In this document: piece by piece, positions 6,058 to 13,940 of the stretch
How the letters are laid out: each line of letters starts with the position of its first letter
Position numbering within the stretch: the first letter of the stretch is position 1
NCBI GenBank assembly: GCA_049514575.1
Contig: JBEKUX010000013.1
Span: 1 to 58,380 of the forward strand
From: BOG-1184 sp049514575
GTDB lineage: Bacteria; Fibrobacterota; Chitinivibrionia; Chitinivibrionales; Chitinispirillaceae
Length of the DNA: 58,380 nt
Direction of reading: 5' to 3'
Made by a program: the position numbers and the translations under genes
Notes under the pieces: model-generated
Told to the model about the DNA's origin: nothing
The model's input: only the letters and a program-made list of their open reading frames with translations
The model's database searches: none

Positions 6058-8025
6058 ATGGGAAAAGTAATCGGCATCGACCTCGGAACCACCAACTCAT
6101 GCGTAGCGGTCATGGAAGGCGGCAAACCGGTCGTGATTTCCAATTCAGAGGGCGGACGCACCACGCCGTCGATCGTCGGGTTCGCCAAAACCGGAGAAAA
6201 GCTCGTCGGCGCTATTGCTAAACGTCAAGCTATAACCAACCCCGAGAATACGGTTTATTCGATAAAACGTTTCATGGGACGCCGGCATAACGAAGTTGCC
6301 TCAGAAGAAACGCGGGTACCCTATCGCGTGGTTGGCGCCCCCGAAGATCCGGTCAAGGTGCGCGCTGCCGACCACGACTACACGCCGCCTGAAATTTCGG
6401 CCATGATCCTGCAGTACATGAAAAAAGCCGCCGAAGACTACCTCGGCGAAGAGGTGAAAGAAGCGGTCATCACGGTCCCGGCTTATTTCAACGACGCCCA
6501 GCGCCAGGCCACCAAAGACGCGGGCCGCATCGCCGGCCTCGATGTCAAGCGCATCATCAACGAACCGACCGCTGCCGCGCTCGCCTACGGTCTCGAAAAA
6601 AAACGCAACGAAAAAGTCGCGGTGTTCGACCTCGGCGGCGGAACGTTCGACATCTCCATTCTGGAAATCGGAGAAGGAGTGTTCGAGGTGAAATCCACAA
6701 ACGGCGACACCCACCTCGGCGGAGACGATTTCGACAAGGTGATCATGGATCATATCGCCGAAGAGTTCAAGAAGACAAACGGCATCGATCTGCGTAACGA
6801 CCGTATGGCGCTCCAGCGGCTCAAAGAGGCCGCGGAAAAGGCCAAAATCGAACTTTCGTCGGCGATGCAGGCCAACATCAATCTGCCGTTCATTACGGCG
6901 GACGCAAGCGGGCCCAAGCACCTCGACATGACGCTCACCCGCGCAAAACTCGAATCGCTCGTGCAGCACCTGATCGACCGGTGCGCCGAACCGTGCCGCA
7001 AGGCGATCGACGACGCCAAACTTTCAACGAGCCAGATCGACGAAGTCGTGCTCGTTGGCGGCGCGACACGCATGCCCGCGGTGCAGCGCAAGGTCGAAGC
7101 GCTTTTCAGCAAAGTACCGAACAAGAGCGTGAACCCGGACGAAGTGGTCGCCGTCGGCGCCGCAATACAGGCCGCGATCCTCACCGGCGACCAGTCGGTG
7201 AAAGACGTGCTCCTCCTCGACGTTACACCGCTCTCACTCGGCATCGAGACGCTCGGCGGCGTCATGACCAAACTCATCGAGCGCAACACCACGATCCCGA
7301 CCAAGAAGAGCCAGGTCTTCTCGACCGCTTCCGACAGCCAGACCGCGGTCACGATCATGGTGTACCAGGGTGAGCGCGAGATGGCGGCGCACAACCGCCT
7401 GCTCGGCAAGTTCGACCTGATCGGCATCCCGCCGGCGCCGCGCGGCGTTCCGCAGATCGAGGTCTCGTTCGACATCGATGCCAACGGCATCATGAACGTG
7501 AGCGCCAAGGACCTCGGTACCGGCAAGCAGCAGCAGATCCGCATCGAGTCGTCGAGTGGTCTTAACGAATCGGAAATCCAGCGTATGGTCAAGGACGCCG
7601 AGGCCAACGCTTCGCGCGATAAAGAAGAAAAAGACACGGTGGAGGTGAAGAACCACGCCGAACAGCTGGTGTACCAGACCGAGAAAATGCTTTCCGAGAC
7701 CGGCGACAAAATACCCGCAGACGTCAAGGGCAAGTACCAGTCGGCGATCAATGACCTCAAGGATAAAATCAAGGGGGGCGATTCCAAGGCCATCAAGGCG
7801 AGCATGGACAGCATGATGAAAATCTCCGAAGAGCTTTACAAGCATGCTCAAGGTGCGCAGGGCGGAGGAGGTACGGGTTCTGGCGGCGCGGCGGGTGGGG
7901 GCGGTCCGGAGTTCCGCCAGAGCGCTCCGGGCAGTGACGGTCACGCGTCCGGCAGCAACGGAAGTTCAGGGCCGAAAAAAGGCAAAGACGGCGCCGTTGA
8001 TGCGGACTTTGAAGTGGTGAATTAA
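6058..8025 (+). CDS. dnaK: molecular chaperone DnaK (Hsp70)
   Basis: 655 residues, full length. ATP-dependent cytoplasmic chaperone that binds exposed hydrophobic peptides and cycles with DnaJ and GrpE. The nucleotide-binding domain shows GIDLGTTNS, FDLGGGTFD and VGGATRMP. The substrate-binding domain follows from ~390, beginning near DVTPLSLGIETLGG. The C-terminal lid ends in a Gly/Ser-rich linker and an acidic tail DADFEVVN. AAAAGGAG precedes the ATG. Neither grpE, dnaJ nor hrcA is next to it, so this copy is a lone gene, with its own folded leader region and a sigma-54-like promoter upstream. Confidence 0.98.
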   Translation: MGKVIGIDLGTTNSCVAVMEGGKPVVISNSEGGRTTPSIVGFAKTGEKLVGAIAKRQAITNPENTVYSIKRFMGRRHNEVASEETRVPYRVVGAPEDPVKVRAADHDYTPPEISAMILQYMKKAAEDYLGEEVKEAVITVPAYFNDAQRQATKDAGRIAGLDVKRIINEPTAAALAYGLEKKRNEKVAVFDLGGGTFDISILEIGEGVFEVKSTNGDTHLGGDDFDKVIMDHIAEEFKKTNGIDLRNDRMALQRLKEAAEKAKIELSSAMQANINLPFITADASGPKHLDMTLTRAKLESLVQHLIDRCAEPCRKAIDDAKLSTSQIDEVVLVGGATRMPAVQRKVEALFSKVPNKSVNPDEVVAVGAAIQAAILTGDQSVKDVLLLDVTPLSLGIETLGGVMTKLIERNTTIPTKKSQVFSTASDSQTAVTIMVYQGEREMAAHNRLLGKFDLIGIPPAPRGVPQIEVSFDIDANGIMNVSAKDLGTGKQQQIRIESSSGLNESEIQRMVKDAEANASRDKEEKDTVEVKNHAEQLVYQTEKMLSETGDKIPADVKGKYQSAINDLKDKIKGGDSKAIKASMDSMMKISEELYKHAQGAQGGGGTGSGGAAGGGGPEFRQSAPGSDGHASGSNGSSGPKKGKDGAVDADFEVVN

Positions 8026-8093
8026 GCGCCCCCTTTCTGGCCTTCCCCCGAAGAGGGCAGGAAATAAGAATGAATTCAGGAGACAAAAAAATA

Positions 8094-8180
8094 TGACCTC
8101 TATCCCCGCCCCTTTCCCCTATCAGGGAAAGGGGAATACCTCTCTGACAGGAGAGGTCGAGCGAAGCTCGGGTGAGGTCA
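8094..8180. repeat. MITE-like element with multiple hairpins
   Basis: Terminal inverted repeats TGACCTC (8094-8100) and GAGGTCA (8174-8180) enclose three hairpins: CCCTTTCCC/GGGAAAGGG, CCTCTC/GAGAGG and CGAGC/GCTCG. There is no coding capacity. Compact GC-rich hairpin arrays of this kind are typical non-autonomous intergenic repeats. A related pattern occurs at 16525-16564. Confidence 0.5.
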
Positions 8181-8299
8181 AAAAATTAGAAGTGTAAATT
8201 GTTCTTTAACATAGCCCATTGGTAGATGACCTTCTTAAGGAAGGATGCGTATTCTCATTTGGAATCATTATCTCTGTTGTCATTATTACGGAGGTAAAC

Positions 8300-8439
8300 A
8301 TGATAACAAATATCGTTAAGATAGGCGTGGCGGTGGGGATAGCGCTCTTGGGGTGAGTCTGGCCGACAATGTTTCCAACACTACGAGAGAAAGTATGCTT
8401 AATTCTGGAGGCCATCGTTTGAAAATGGTAAGAGCGTAG
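8300..8439 (+). pseudogene. small secreted protein, frame broken after 17-18 codons
   Basis: A strong ribosome site (CGGAGGTAAAC) precedes an ATG that encodes MITNIVKIGVAVGIALLG and then stops at TGA (8354). Shifting to the -1 frame at the GGGG run (8350-8353) continues as GVSLADNVSNTTRESM and on to a TAG at 8437-8439. Joined, the two parts look like a signal peptide with a plausible SLA-D cleavage site and a short mature peptide of ~26 residues. A lost G in a G5 run would explain it. A frameshift mutation, sequencing error or programmed slippage cannot be separated from here. Confidence 0.35.
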
Positions 8440-8468
8440 AGGGGTTCAATTCCCCTCTCGCCCCACCA
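8350..8468 (+). other. tRNA-like 3' end (possible tRNA/tmRNA remnant or att site)
   Basis: The 3' part has a tRNA-type T-arm, AGAGGGG-TTCAATT-CCCCTCT, followed by CGCCCC-ACCA, so T-loop, acceptor 3' strand and encoded CCA are all present. The acceptor strand CTCGCCCC can pair over 8 bp with GGGGTGAG at 8350-8357, giving a 119-nt molecule. No valid D-arm and anticodon arm fold in between, and the length is too long for a tRNA and too short for a tmRNA. The best reading is a decayed tRNA/tmRNA or the 3' fragment left by site-specific integration. It overlaps the broken small gene. Confidence 0.35.
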
Positions 8469-8861
8469 TAATTACGAAGTATAAGGATAGTAAATAAAAG
8501 CAGATATTAACGCTCCGTTATTATTACACACATCGAAGACCTACCAAAGAGCGTTTCCTGCCAAGAGAAGCATATATGATTAGGAAATATACAACCAATT
8601 ATACACGTAAATAAACGTGGCACCCATAGGTGAATAAGTTGACAAGGGAGATAGCATCTGCTTTCTTAAAGCCTTTGACTTTGCTGAATTCTTCCGCATA
8701 GCTTCTCCAGACTCCACTATTGTTAATGTGATGTCGGATATTCTAAATGCCTTTGGAGTTTGAACGTATATTATCCGATGAAAAACGAAGAAAACAACTC
8801 GGTCAGATCAACCTGAAAATCTCAGGAAATCCTCCAGCGTGAAGGGCGCAGGTCAGAGGTC
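8469..8861. other. AT-rich accessory gap with no intact gene
   Basis: No reading frame with a start, ribosome site and recognisable product is present. The + strand around 8640-8763 carries an open stretch ending in FGV-stop (residues such as AFDFAEFFRIASPDST) that looks protein-like but has no start and no family I recognise. It may be another gene fragment. Composition is lower in GC than the flanking genes. Confidence 0.4.
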
Positions 8862-8919
8862 GCCTGCCCACCGTTATTCGTATAGAATCGTCTATACGAA
8901 TAAGGCCTTGGGGGCAGGC
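8862..8919. repeat. long perfect inverted repeat (hairpin)
   Basis: GCCTGCCC, four bases, then TTATTCGTATAGA, loop ATCG, TCTATACGAATAA, eight bases and GGGCAGGC. The 13-bp inner arms and 8-bp outer arms are perfect. It lies between gene fragments in the eroded strip and has no U-tract on either side of the outer stem. Possible roles are a mobile-element end or a non-autonomous repeat. Confidence 0.55.
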
Positions 8920-8990
8920 AGGTGAGGTCAAATCTTTTTTAAATAATCCCATTCCTCATTGTATATTTATGTGCAAAACCAACACATCGG

Positions 8991-9246
8991 AGGCTTCCCC
9001 TGCGGACAAAACGCGAAATGGTCAATACCGAACTAAAAAAGTTCTTCGAACGCCGCCAGCAGAAAAAGATTCTGGAACTGGAAGGCACAATCTCATTCCG
9101 TAAAGACTGGGACTACAAAAAAGATCGCAGAGACCGTGAATTCAGTGTGTGTCAACAGGAAATATCTCCTTCTCACCTCAGACAATGATTTCAACCTTAT
9201 AGCTGACCATTGTCCGCTTATCTTAGATCACGTAGTTCAAGCCTAA
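8991..9246 (+). pseudogene. VapBC toxin-antitoxin relic
   Basis: The first frame (to TGA at 9186-9188) reads LRTKREMVNTELKKFF.. KKILELEGTISF..DWDY, the C-terminal part of a VapB antitoxin (KTKREAV then RGKI pattern), without its N-terminal DNA-binding part. Another frame (9151-9246) reads YLLLTSDNDFNLIADHCPL, the C-terminus of a VapC PIN-domain toxin (LLTxDxDFxxIAxHxPL). The body of VapC, including the catalytic acidic N-terminus, is missing. This is a deletion remnant of a once complete module. Confidence 0.6.
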
Positions 9247-9282
9247 GCAACAAAAAAAACGGCAGGTACCCAGCCATCCGGT

Positions 9283-11355
9283 TCAATGCACTTGTGTATG
9301 TAAACTTTCGGGAAGCACGGGTGGAGCGACCGGCGACGCCATCATGCGACCATGAGGATTGAATTTCGGGTTATACGGCTGCGCGGAATCGCCCGAAATG
9401 CCGGGAGGCGCTAATAGTGCCGGCGGATGCACCGGAACGGGTTTCGAGCCGCTCGCCGCTCCCGAGTCGTTCACCACTACGGTTCCTCCCATAACAAGAG
9501 AGTCGATCGTTTTTCCCGTAATTGCCGGAGCCGATGCAGTATCTGCAGCGCGGGGCGCCTTCTTACCGGCAAGTCTCGCTGCAATAATATCCGCCTTCTT
9601 GCGTTCCTGGCGGAGCGCCTCGAGCGTGTCGCGCACCGCTTTGAGCCGCGGTTGCGCTTCCTTGGTGCAATACATCGAAGCGGGATACCGGTCGCAGATC
9701 TTCTCGTAGAGCGACTTCGCGACTTTCTTCTTTTCCAATTCATTATCCGTGAGCCAGGCGGCCACGAACAGACTCTTCGAGGCGATGTCGAGATTCGGAT
9801 ATTCACGGTAGACATCGTAGAATGCCTGTATCGCGCCCCTGGTATCGCCGTCGATGAGGTATTTTTTTTCGGCGCTGCGGAACGCCTCGGCCGCCAGCTC
9901 CTTTCGGGTTGGCGTGACCAGAACGGTTTTCATCTCCTCCTGCGCCCTGCGGGCATAATCGGTTCCCGGGAAACCCGCAATGAGCAGCTTGTACAGGCTG
10001 TCGGAACGGACCGTGTCTTTAAAATCCTTTCGCACAATAAAAGCGGCGGCGAAGAACGCCTTGGGAACAGCTCCGGAGGTGTCAACCGCTGTATCATTGA
10101 CTATAGTAAGAAACTGTCGGTACGCGGAATCCGGTTCGTCGAGCTCGTAATAGAACAGTTCGCCGATTTTGAAAATCCTTGTCCGACGCTTCATCGATGT
10201 GTCCCGCGCGGCAAGCGCCGCGCGAAGCTCCTTCAATGTCGTCATCGCTTTCAGGCGTTTATTTGCCCGTGCGGCCACCGCCGTATCCTTAACTTGACGT
10301 ACAGTAACAAGCTTATAATACTTTTCCGCTTCCTGATAATCGTTTTTCCGTTTCTGGTACAGCAACCCGAGCTCCAGCAAGGCCTTGCTGACGATCTCGG
10401 AGGTATCGGTTTTGAGGAGGGTCGTGTCGGTCGAACCGACGACCAGTTTATAGACCGCAATGGCCTCATCGAGCCTGTTCATGCGTTCGAGGATTTCTCC
10501 CTTAGCAAACGATAGTTCTTTGAAATGGGCACTTTCGCGTCCCTTAGCCTGTATCGTTTCGATGAACGTGAGCGCCTGCTGCAGGGAGTCGGTCGTCACG
10601 TAGCAGGTAATGAGGTCGCGATCGGCACGATACGACTGCGCAGGGAACTTTTTGCTGCGGGGTGCATTCCGCAGAAGCGCAACGGCACGGTCGTACTGCC
10701 GGAGGTCCATGTACAGTTCCGCGGCGCGGAGCAGCAGGTCGTTTTTTTTCTCCTCGGAACGCGCCGCCAGACGGGCCTGCTCGATCAGGCCGACGGCCTG
10801 CGACTTCCCTTCGCGGCGGATCGCCACCTCAATCAGCAGGAGCGAAAGTTTCTGGTCTTTGTCAAGAAACGGGTACCGGCTGATCGCGTACTTCAGCGTC
10901 TCCTCGGCTTTGGCAAGTTTGTCGTCGACGATATACGCTTCGGCGAGATACACCTGCGATTCAGGGATAAAAGGACTTTGGGGGTACTCATCCTGAAGCT
11001 GGCGGAACCATCTGACCGCCTTGCCCATGTCCTTTTCGTAAAAGCACGACTTGCCTAAAAGAAAATAAGCGTCGTCGTGCCACTTTATGTCCTTCGTGTA
11101 CACCTCAAGTACCTTGGACGCTTTTTCGATGGCGCGGTCATATTTGGTACGGGCGTCGGCTGGCGGCTCCGTAACGATACTGTCCGGAAAGTCCCGCATT
11201 GCCCTAGCATGTATTTTATATGCTTCATTGAACGCGCTCTCCGCGTTATAAAACGTATTGAAATAGGTGGAACAGCTGAGCAGGAGCAGAAGCAGAGGGA
11301 TAATTACAACCGGCGGCAGACACCGTCCCGAAGATTTCATTGGCATAAAATACAT
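9283..11355 (-). CDS. TPR-repeat outer-membrane lipoprotein
   Basis: 690 residues. The N-terminus has a hydrophobic signal ending LLLLLLSC, with the lipobox cysteine followed by STYFNTFYNAESAFNEA, a motif seen in TPR lipoproteins of Bacteroidota/Chlorobi-type bacteria. Tandem tetratricopeptide repeats follow (e.g. HDDAYFLLGKSCFYEKDMGKAVRWF, DRAVALL, DEAIAVYKLVV). The C-terminal ~80 residues are Pro/Ala/Ser-rich and disordered. It may play a scaffold role in envelope assembly or T9SS, in the manner of PorW/SprE-like TPR lipoproteins; this is inference. ATG 11355 is chosen because GGGAGAGG precedes it; a GTG at 11358 is the alternative. It diverges from the beta-barrel gene at 11425. Confidence 0.75.
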   Translation of the reverse strand: MYFMPMKSSGRCLPPVVIIPLLLLLLSCSTYFNTFYNAESAFNEAYKIHARAMRDFPDSIVTEPPADARTKYDRAIEKASKVLEVYTKDIKWHDDAYFLLGKSCFYEKDMGKAVRWFRQLQDEYPQSPFIPESQVYLAEAYIVDDKLAKAEETLKYAISRYPFLDKDQKLSLLLIEVAIRREGKSQAVGLIEQARLAARSEEKKNDLLLRAAELYMDLRQYDRAVALLRNAPRSKKFPAQSYRADRDLITCYVTTDSLQQALTFIETIQAKGRESAHFKELSFAKGEILERMNRLDEAIAVYKLVVGSTDTTLLKTDTSEIVSKALLELGLLYQKRKNDYQEAEKYYKLVTVRQVKDTAVAARANKRLKAMTTLKELRAALAARDTSMKRRTRIFKIGELFYYELDEPDSAYRQFLTIVNDTAVDTSGAVPKAFFAAAFIVRKDFKDTVRSDSLYKLLIAGFPGTDYARRAQEEMKTVLVTPTRKELAAEAFRSAEKKYLIDGDTRGAIQAFYDVYREYPNLDIASKSLFVAAWLTDNELEKKKVAKSLYEKICDRYPASMYCTKEAQPRLKAVRDTLEALRQERKKADIIAARLAGKKAPRAADTASAPAITGKTIDSLVMGGTVVVNDSGAASGSKPVPVHPPALLAPPGISGDSAQPYNPKFNPHGRMMASPVAPPVLPESLHTQVH

Positions 11356-11424
11356 CACCTCTCCCTTGTGAAAAAAATGCCGCGTGCACGCTCCCTATGT
11401 ATTTTCCAAACAGCGTACAAAGCC

Positions 11425-13347
11425 ATGAATCCGCTGAAAAACATTACCGTATACTGGATTACTGTTTTCTTGCTCGTATTATTGCCGTGGGCTTCGAATG
11501 GCCGATGTGCCGGGGCGGCTGGCACCAACGCCGTGGACTCGCTGCAGCGTGCGGCCCGGTATGATTCGCTCGCGCGTATCCAGGAAACGAACCGGCACCT
11601 TTACGACCACACTTCGGCCGGCAGCGCCGCTTTCTCGGTTTCGACACCCGTCCTTTTTACTGCGGATAACACCGGCCCCTCCGAAGCCCTTTCGGCCTCT
11701 CCGTTGTGTGTGCCGGTTTCGTTCGGCCTCTCGAACCGGATGAACCGGTTTCTGTTGTATGGAAATGTTGCGCCGATTACGCAGATTTTTTCCGACCAGG
11801 ACCTGCTGTTCACCGTCGCCGATGCCCTGAAAGGCACCGACGATGTTTGTACCTCGGAAATTTCCGCTATCTCGCTGCTCCCCGCCAACCGATGCCGGTA
11901 TACCTCCTATCCCGCCGCACCGGTAGTTCCGGAAGGCTCGTTCTACTGGGAAAACGGCGTGTTCAAAGAAGACGTTCTCACCGTCCGCTTCGCACGGCCA
12001 TTGTCGGAACGTCTGGCCATTAACGTTTTCTCAGACTACCGTCACTTCGATGCCGCGACGTTCGACCACCAGGGCAACAGTGTCTTTTCTTTTTATCAAG
12101 GGGTCACCCCCGACACCACGACGCTCGTCGATAACGGATATAATCCATTAACAAACGAATATACGGCCGGCGCACGGCTCAAATGGACCGGCAGACGCGG
12201 CAGCGAAGTGCTTCTCGGCGCCAAATACACCGACTGCGTGAATGAACTGGCGCTCGACAGGCCTGCGGATGACGGCATGCTCGCCTGGGGACGTTTCAAC
12301 CAGTACCGTACCACGTTTGACCTTGGAAGTATAAACAACAGAGTGGGAATGCTTGGTCTCGATCTCCAGGGACGATTTGAAAGCGATGCGCTGGTCCGGT
12401 ATACCCCTGATGCCGGGAATTTTGTGCGCAGTGACGGAGTAAATAAAGAGTTGTCGTTTGGGGCACAGGCACAAGTCCCGCTCAGGGACTCGGCCGGAGC
12501 CTTGGCGATAATCTACCGAATGAAGCAGATCACCAGGAAACCATTTGACTTTTCGGAATCCAGCGCTCTCGAACAGACGCCCGAGCTGTCATTAACTCTG
12601 CGCCGCCGGCTCGGGCCGTTCCGGGCATCGTGCACGGCGACCGCCGGTTACGAGGTGTTCCGGCTCGACCGGGTTTTCGGCTATACCTCCTCATGGTCAA
12701 TCAGCGCCGAAGCCGCCTATGGCGGACAGCTGCTGCGGGCCTACGCCAAGCAGACCGCACTCCCCTGCAACATCCCCTACGACAGCGCCACGATGGACAA
12801 TGATGCTCCGCTCCTCGACCATTACCGCGTCGCCGGCAGCGAACTTCTGCTCGAAAGGGGCGCCGCTTCGATTGTCCTTGGTTGTCAATCTATCGAGGGG
12901 GTCGAGCCGATCACCGTCCGGAATGCCTGGCCCGAAGCAACGCCCCCCTATGAACAGCCGGACATAGTCTTTCTCGCGGCGCCGTCACTGGGTCCGTGGC
13001 ATGGTTTTACTCTTTCATCACGCACGATGATTGCGGACCGCAGGCCCGTCGTCAAAACGAACGCACTGCTCTCCTGCACCACCCACCCTGCCGACACGCG
13101 GGAATACTTCGACATCCGGCTCGGTTTCGATTACTGGAGCCCGCGGGACCCTGTCGTATTCGCGAACATCCTCGACTGGAACCGTCCCGTCTGCAATGTC
13201 AGCTTCGAGCTCGCGGTACACGTCATCTCGTTCCGTTTTTTCGGCAAGATCGACAATCTGCTCGACAGGAAATACGCCTATGTTCCGGGGTATTACACGC
13301 CGGGAGTGACCTTCAGGTGGGGGTTCTGCTGGTTCCTGCAGCGCTGA
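11425..13347 (+). CDS. outer-membrane beta-barrel protein (TonB-receptor/porin-like)
   Basis: 640 residues from the ATG at 11425 (an in-frame ATG at 11377 would add 16). A signal peptide (VYWITVFLLVLLPWASNGRCAG) leads into a plug-like region near residues 105-170, then alternating amphipathic strands typical of a barrel. The C-terminus (FFGKIDNLLDRKYAYVPG, then FRWGFCWFLQR) closely resembles the last strands of TonB-dependent receptors and related porins, where NLLD(R)KY and a terminal aromatic are hallmarks. No clear TonB box is seen. It is divergent from the TPR lipoprotein with only ~70 bp between, so the two may be co-controlled and act together in the outer membrane. Substrate unknown. 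Confidence 0.7.
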   Translation: MNPLKNITVYWITVFLLVLLPWASNGRCAGAAGTNAVDSLQRAARYDSLARIQETNRHLYDHTSAGSAAFSVSTPVLFTADNTGPSEALSASPLCVPVSFGLSNRMNRFLLYGNVAPITQIFSDQDLLFTVADALKGTDDVCTSEISAISLLPANRCRYTSYPAAPVVPEGSFYWENGVFKEDVLTVRFARPLSERLAINVFSDYRHFDAATFDHQGNSVFSFYQGVTPDTTTLVDNGYNPLTNEYTAGARLKWTGRRGSEVLLGAKYTDCVNELALDRPADDGMLAWGRFNQYRTTFDLGSINNRVGMLGLDLQGRFESDALVRYTPDAGNFVRSDGVNKELSFGAQAQVPLRDSAGALAIIYRMKQITRKPFDFSESSALEQTPELSLTLRRRLGPFRASCTATAGYEVFRLDRVFGYTSSWSISAEAAYGGQLLRAYAKQTALPCNIPYDSATMDNDAPLLDHYRVAGSELLLERGAASIVLGCQSIEGVEPITVRNAWPEATPPYEQPDIVFLAAPSLGPWHGFTLSSRTMIADRRPVVKTNALLSCTTHPADTREYFDIRLGFDYWSPRDPVVFANILDWNRPVCNVSFELAVHVISFRFFGKIDNLLDRKYAYVPGYYTPGVTFRWGFCWFLQR

Positions 13348-13353
13348 TGCCGG

Positions 13354-13758
13354 TCAACCGAACGTGACGCCGGAGACCAGTATCACGTTGGCGTAGGGCG
13401 TCGCCTCGCCGGTTCGGACATAAGCGGCATTGGGGCCGCTGCCCGCGATCCGCTTGAACTGCTCGTGCGGCACTTTGACGACCGTCACCTTGGGCAGGAC
13501 CCGCACCAGTTCGTCATACACGCGGCGGTTTTTTTTCTGCATTTCGCCGGCAATAACGACGCTCTCAATCTGCAGTTCACCGAGCACGACTTTTACCGTA
13601 TCGATAAAACCGGGATTGCCCGGCGCGAGGGCGAGATCCACGGTTTCAAGATCGCGGGGAATCGGGAAACCGCTGTCGCAGATCGTCAGCTTGTCGGTAT
13701 GGCCCATGGAGGCGATGATTCTTGAAAGTTGGGAATTCAGTATACCGATTTTCTTCAT
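13354..13758 (-). CDS. rbsD: D-ribose pyranase RbsD
   Basis: 134 residues, the usual length. Catalyses conversion between beta-pyranose and beta-furanose forms of D-ribose, feeding ribokinase. MKKIGILNSQLSRIIASMGHTD contains the catalytic His (GHTD), and the C-terminal RTGEATPYANVILVSGV matches the ligand-binding Tyr/Asn region. The start at 13758 follows GAGGGAGACGGTT; a longer in-frame extension to 13842 is rejected. No ribokinase or rbsABC transporter is adjacent, so this is an orphan rbsD. It converges with the barrel gene with a 6-bp gap. Confidence 0.92.
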   Translation of the reverse strand: MKKIGILNSQLSRIIASMGHTDKLTICDSGFPIPRDLETVDLALAPGNPGFIDTVKVVLGELQIESVVIAGEMQKKNRRVYDELVRVLPKVTVVKVPHEQFKRIAGSGPNAAYVRTGEATPYANVILVSGVTFG

Positions 13759-13940
13759 AACCGTCTCCCTCTTTTTAAACGTCTTTCTCAATTTCTGCAT
13801 GATCGGCATCGTAAAGAATATAGGTGCTTTGGGACGCCGCAAACAAGAAAAGGTTGTCCGGCGGCACGGTGGCCCATGGTATTTTCAGCGTTTGCCTTTT
13901 TTCAGTGGGTTTTGCACAGGGTGCAACGTGAGGGGTCGCC

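Noticed and set aside
8350..8468. Selenocysteine tRNA or intact tmRNA
   Set aside because: The 8-bp acceptor and 5-bp T-stem would fit tRNA-Sec, but no D-arm or UCA anticodon loop can be folded, and 119 nt is far too short for a tmRNA with tag ORF and pseudoknots.
11077..11424. N-terminal extension of the beta-barrel gene to 11077
   Set aside because: Overlaps the opposite-strand TPR lipoprotein start and would bury the signal peptide that begins after 11377/11425.
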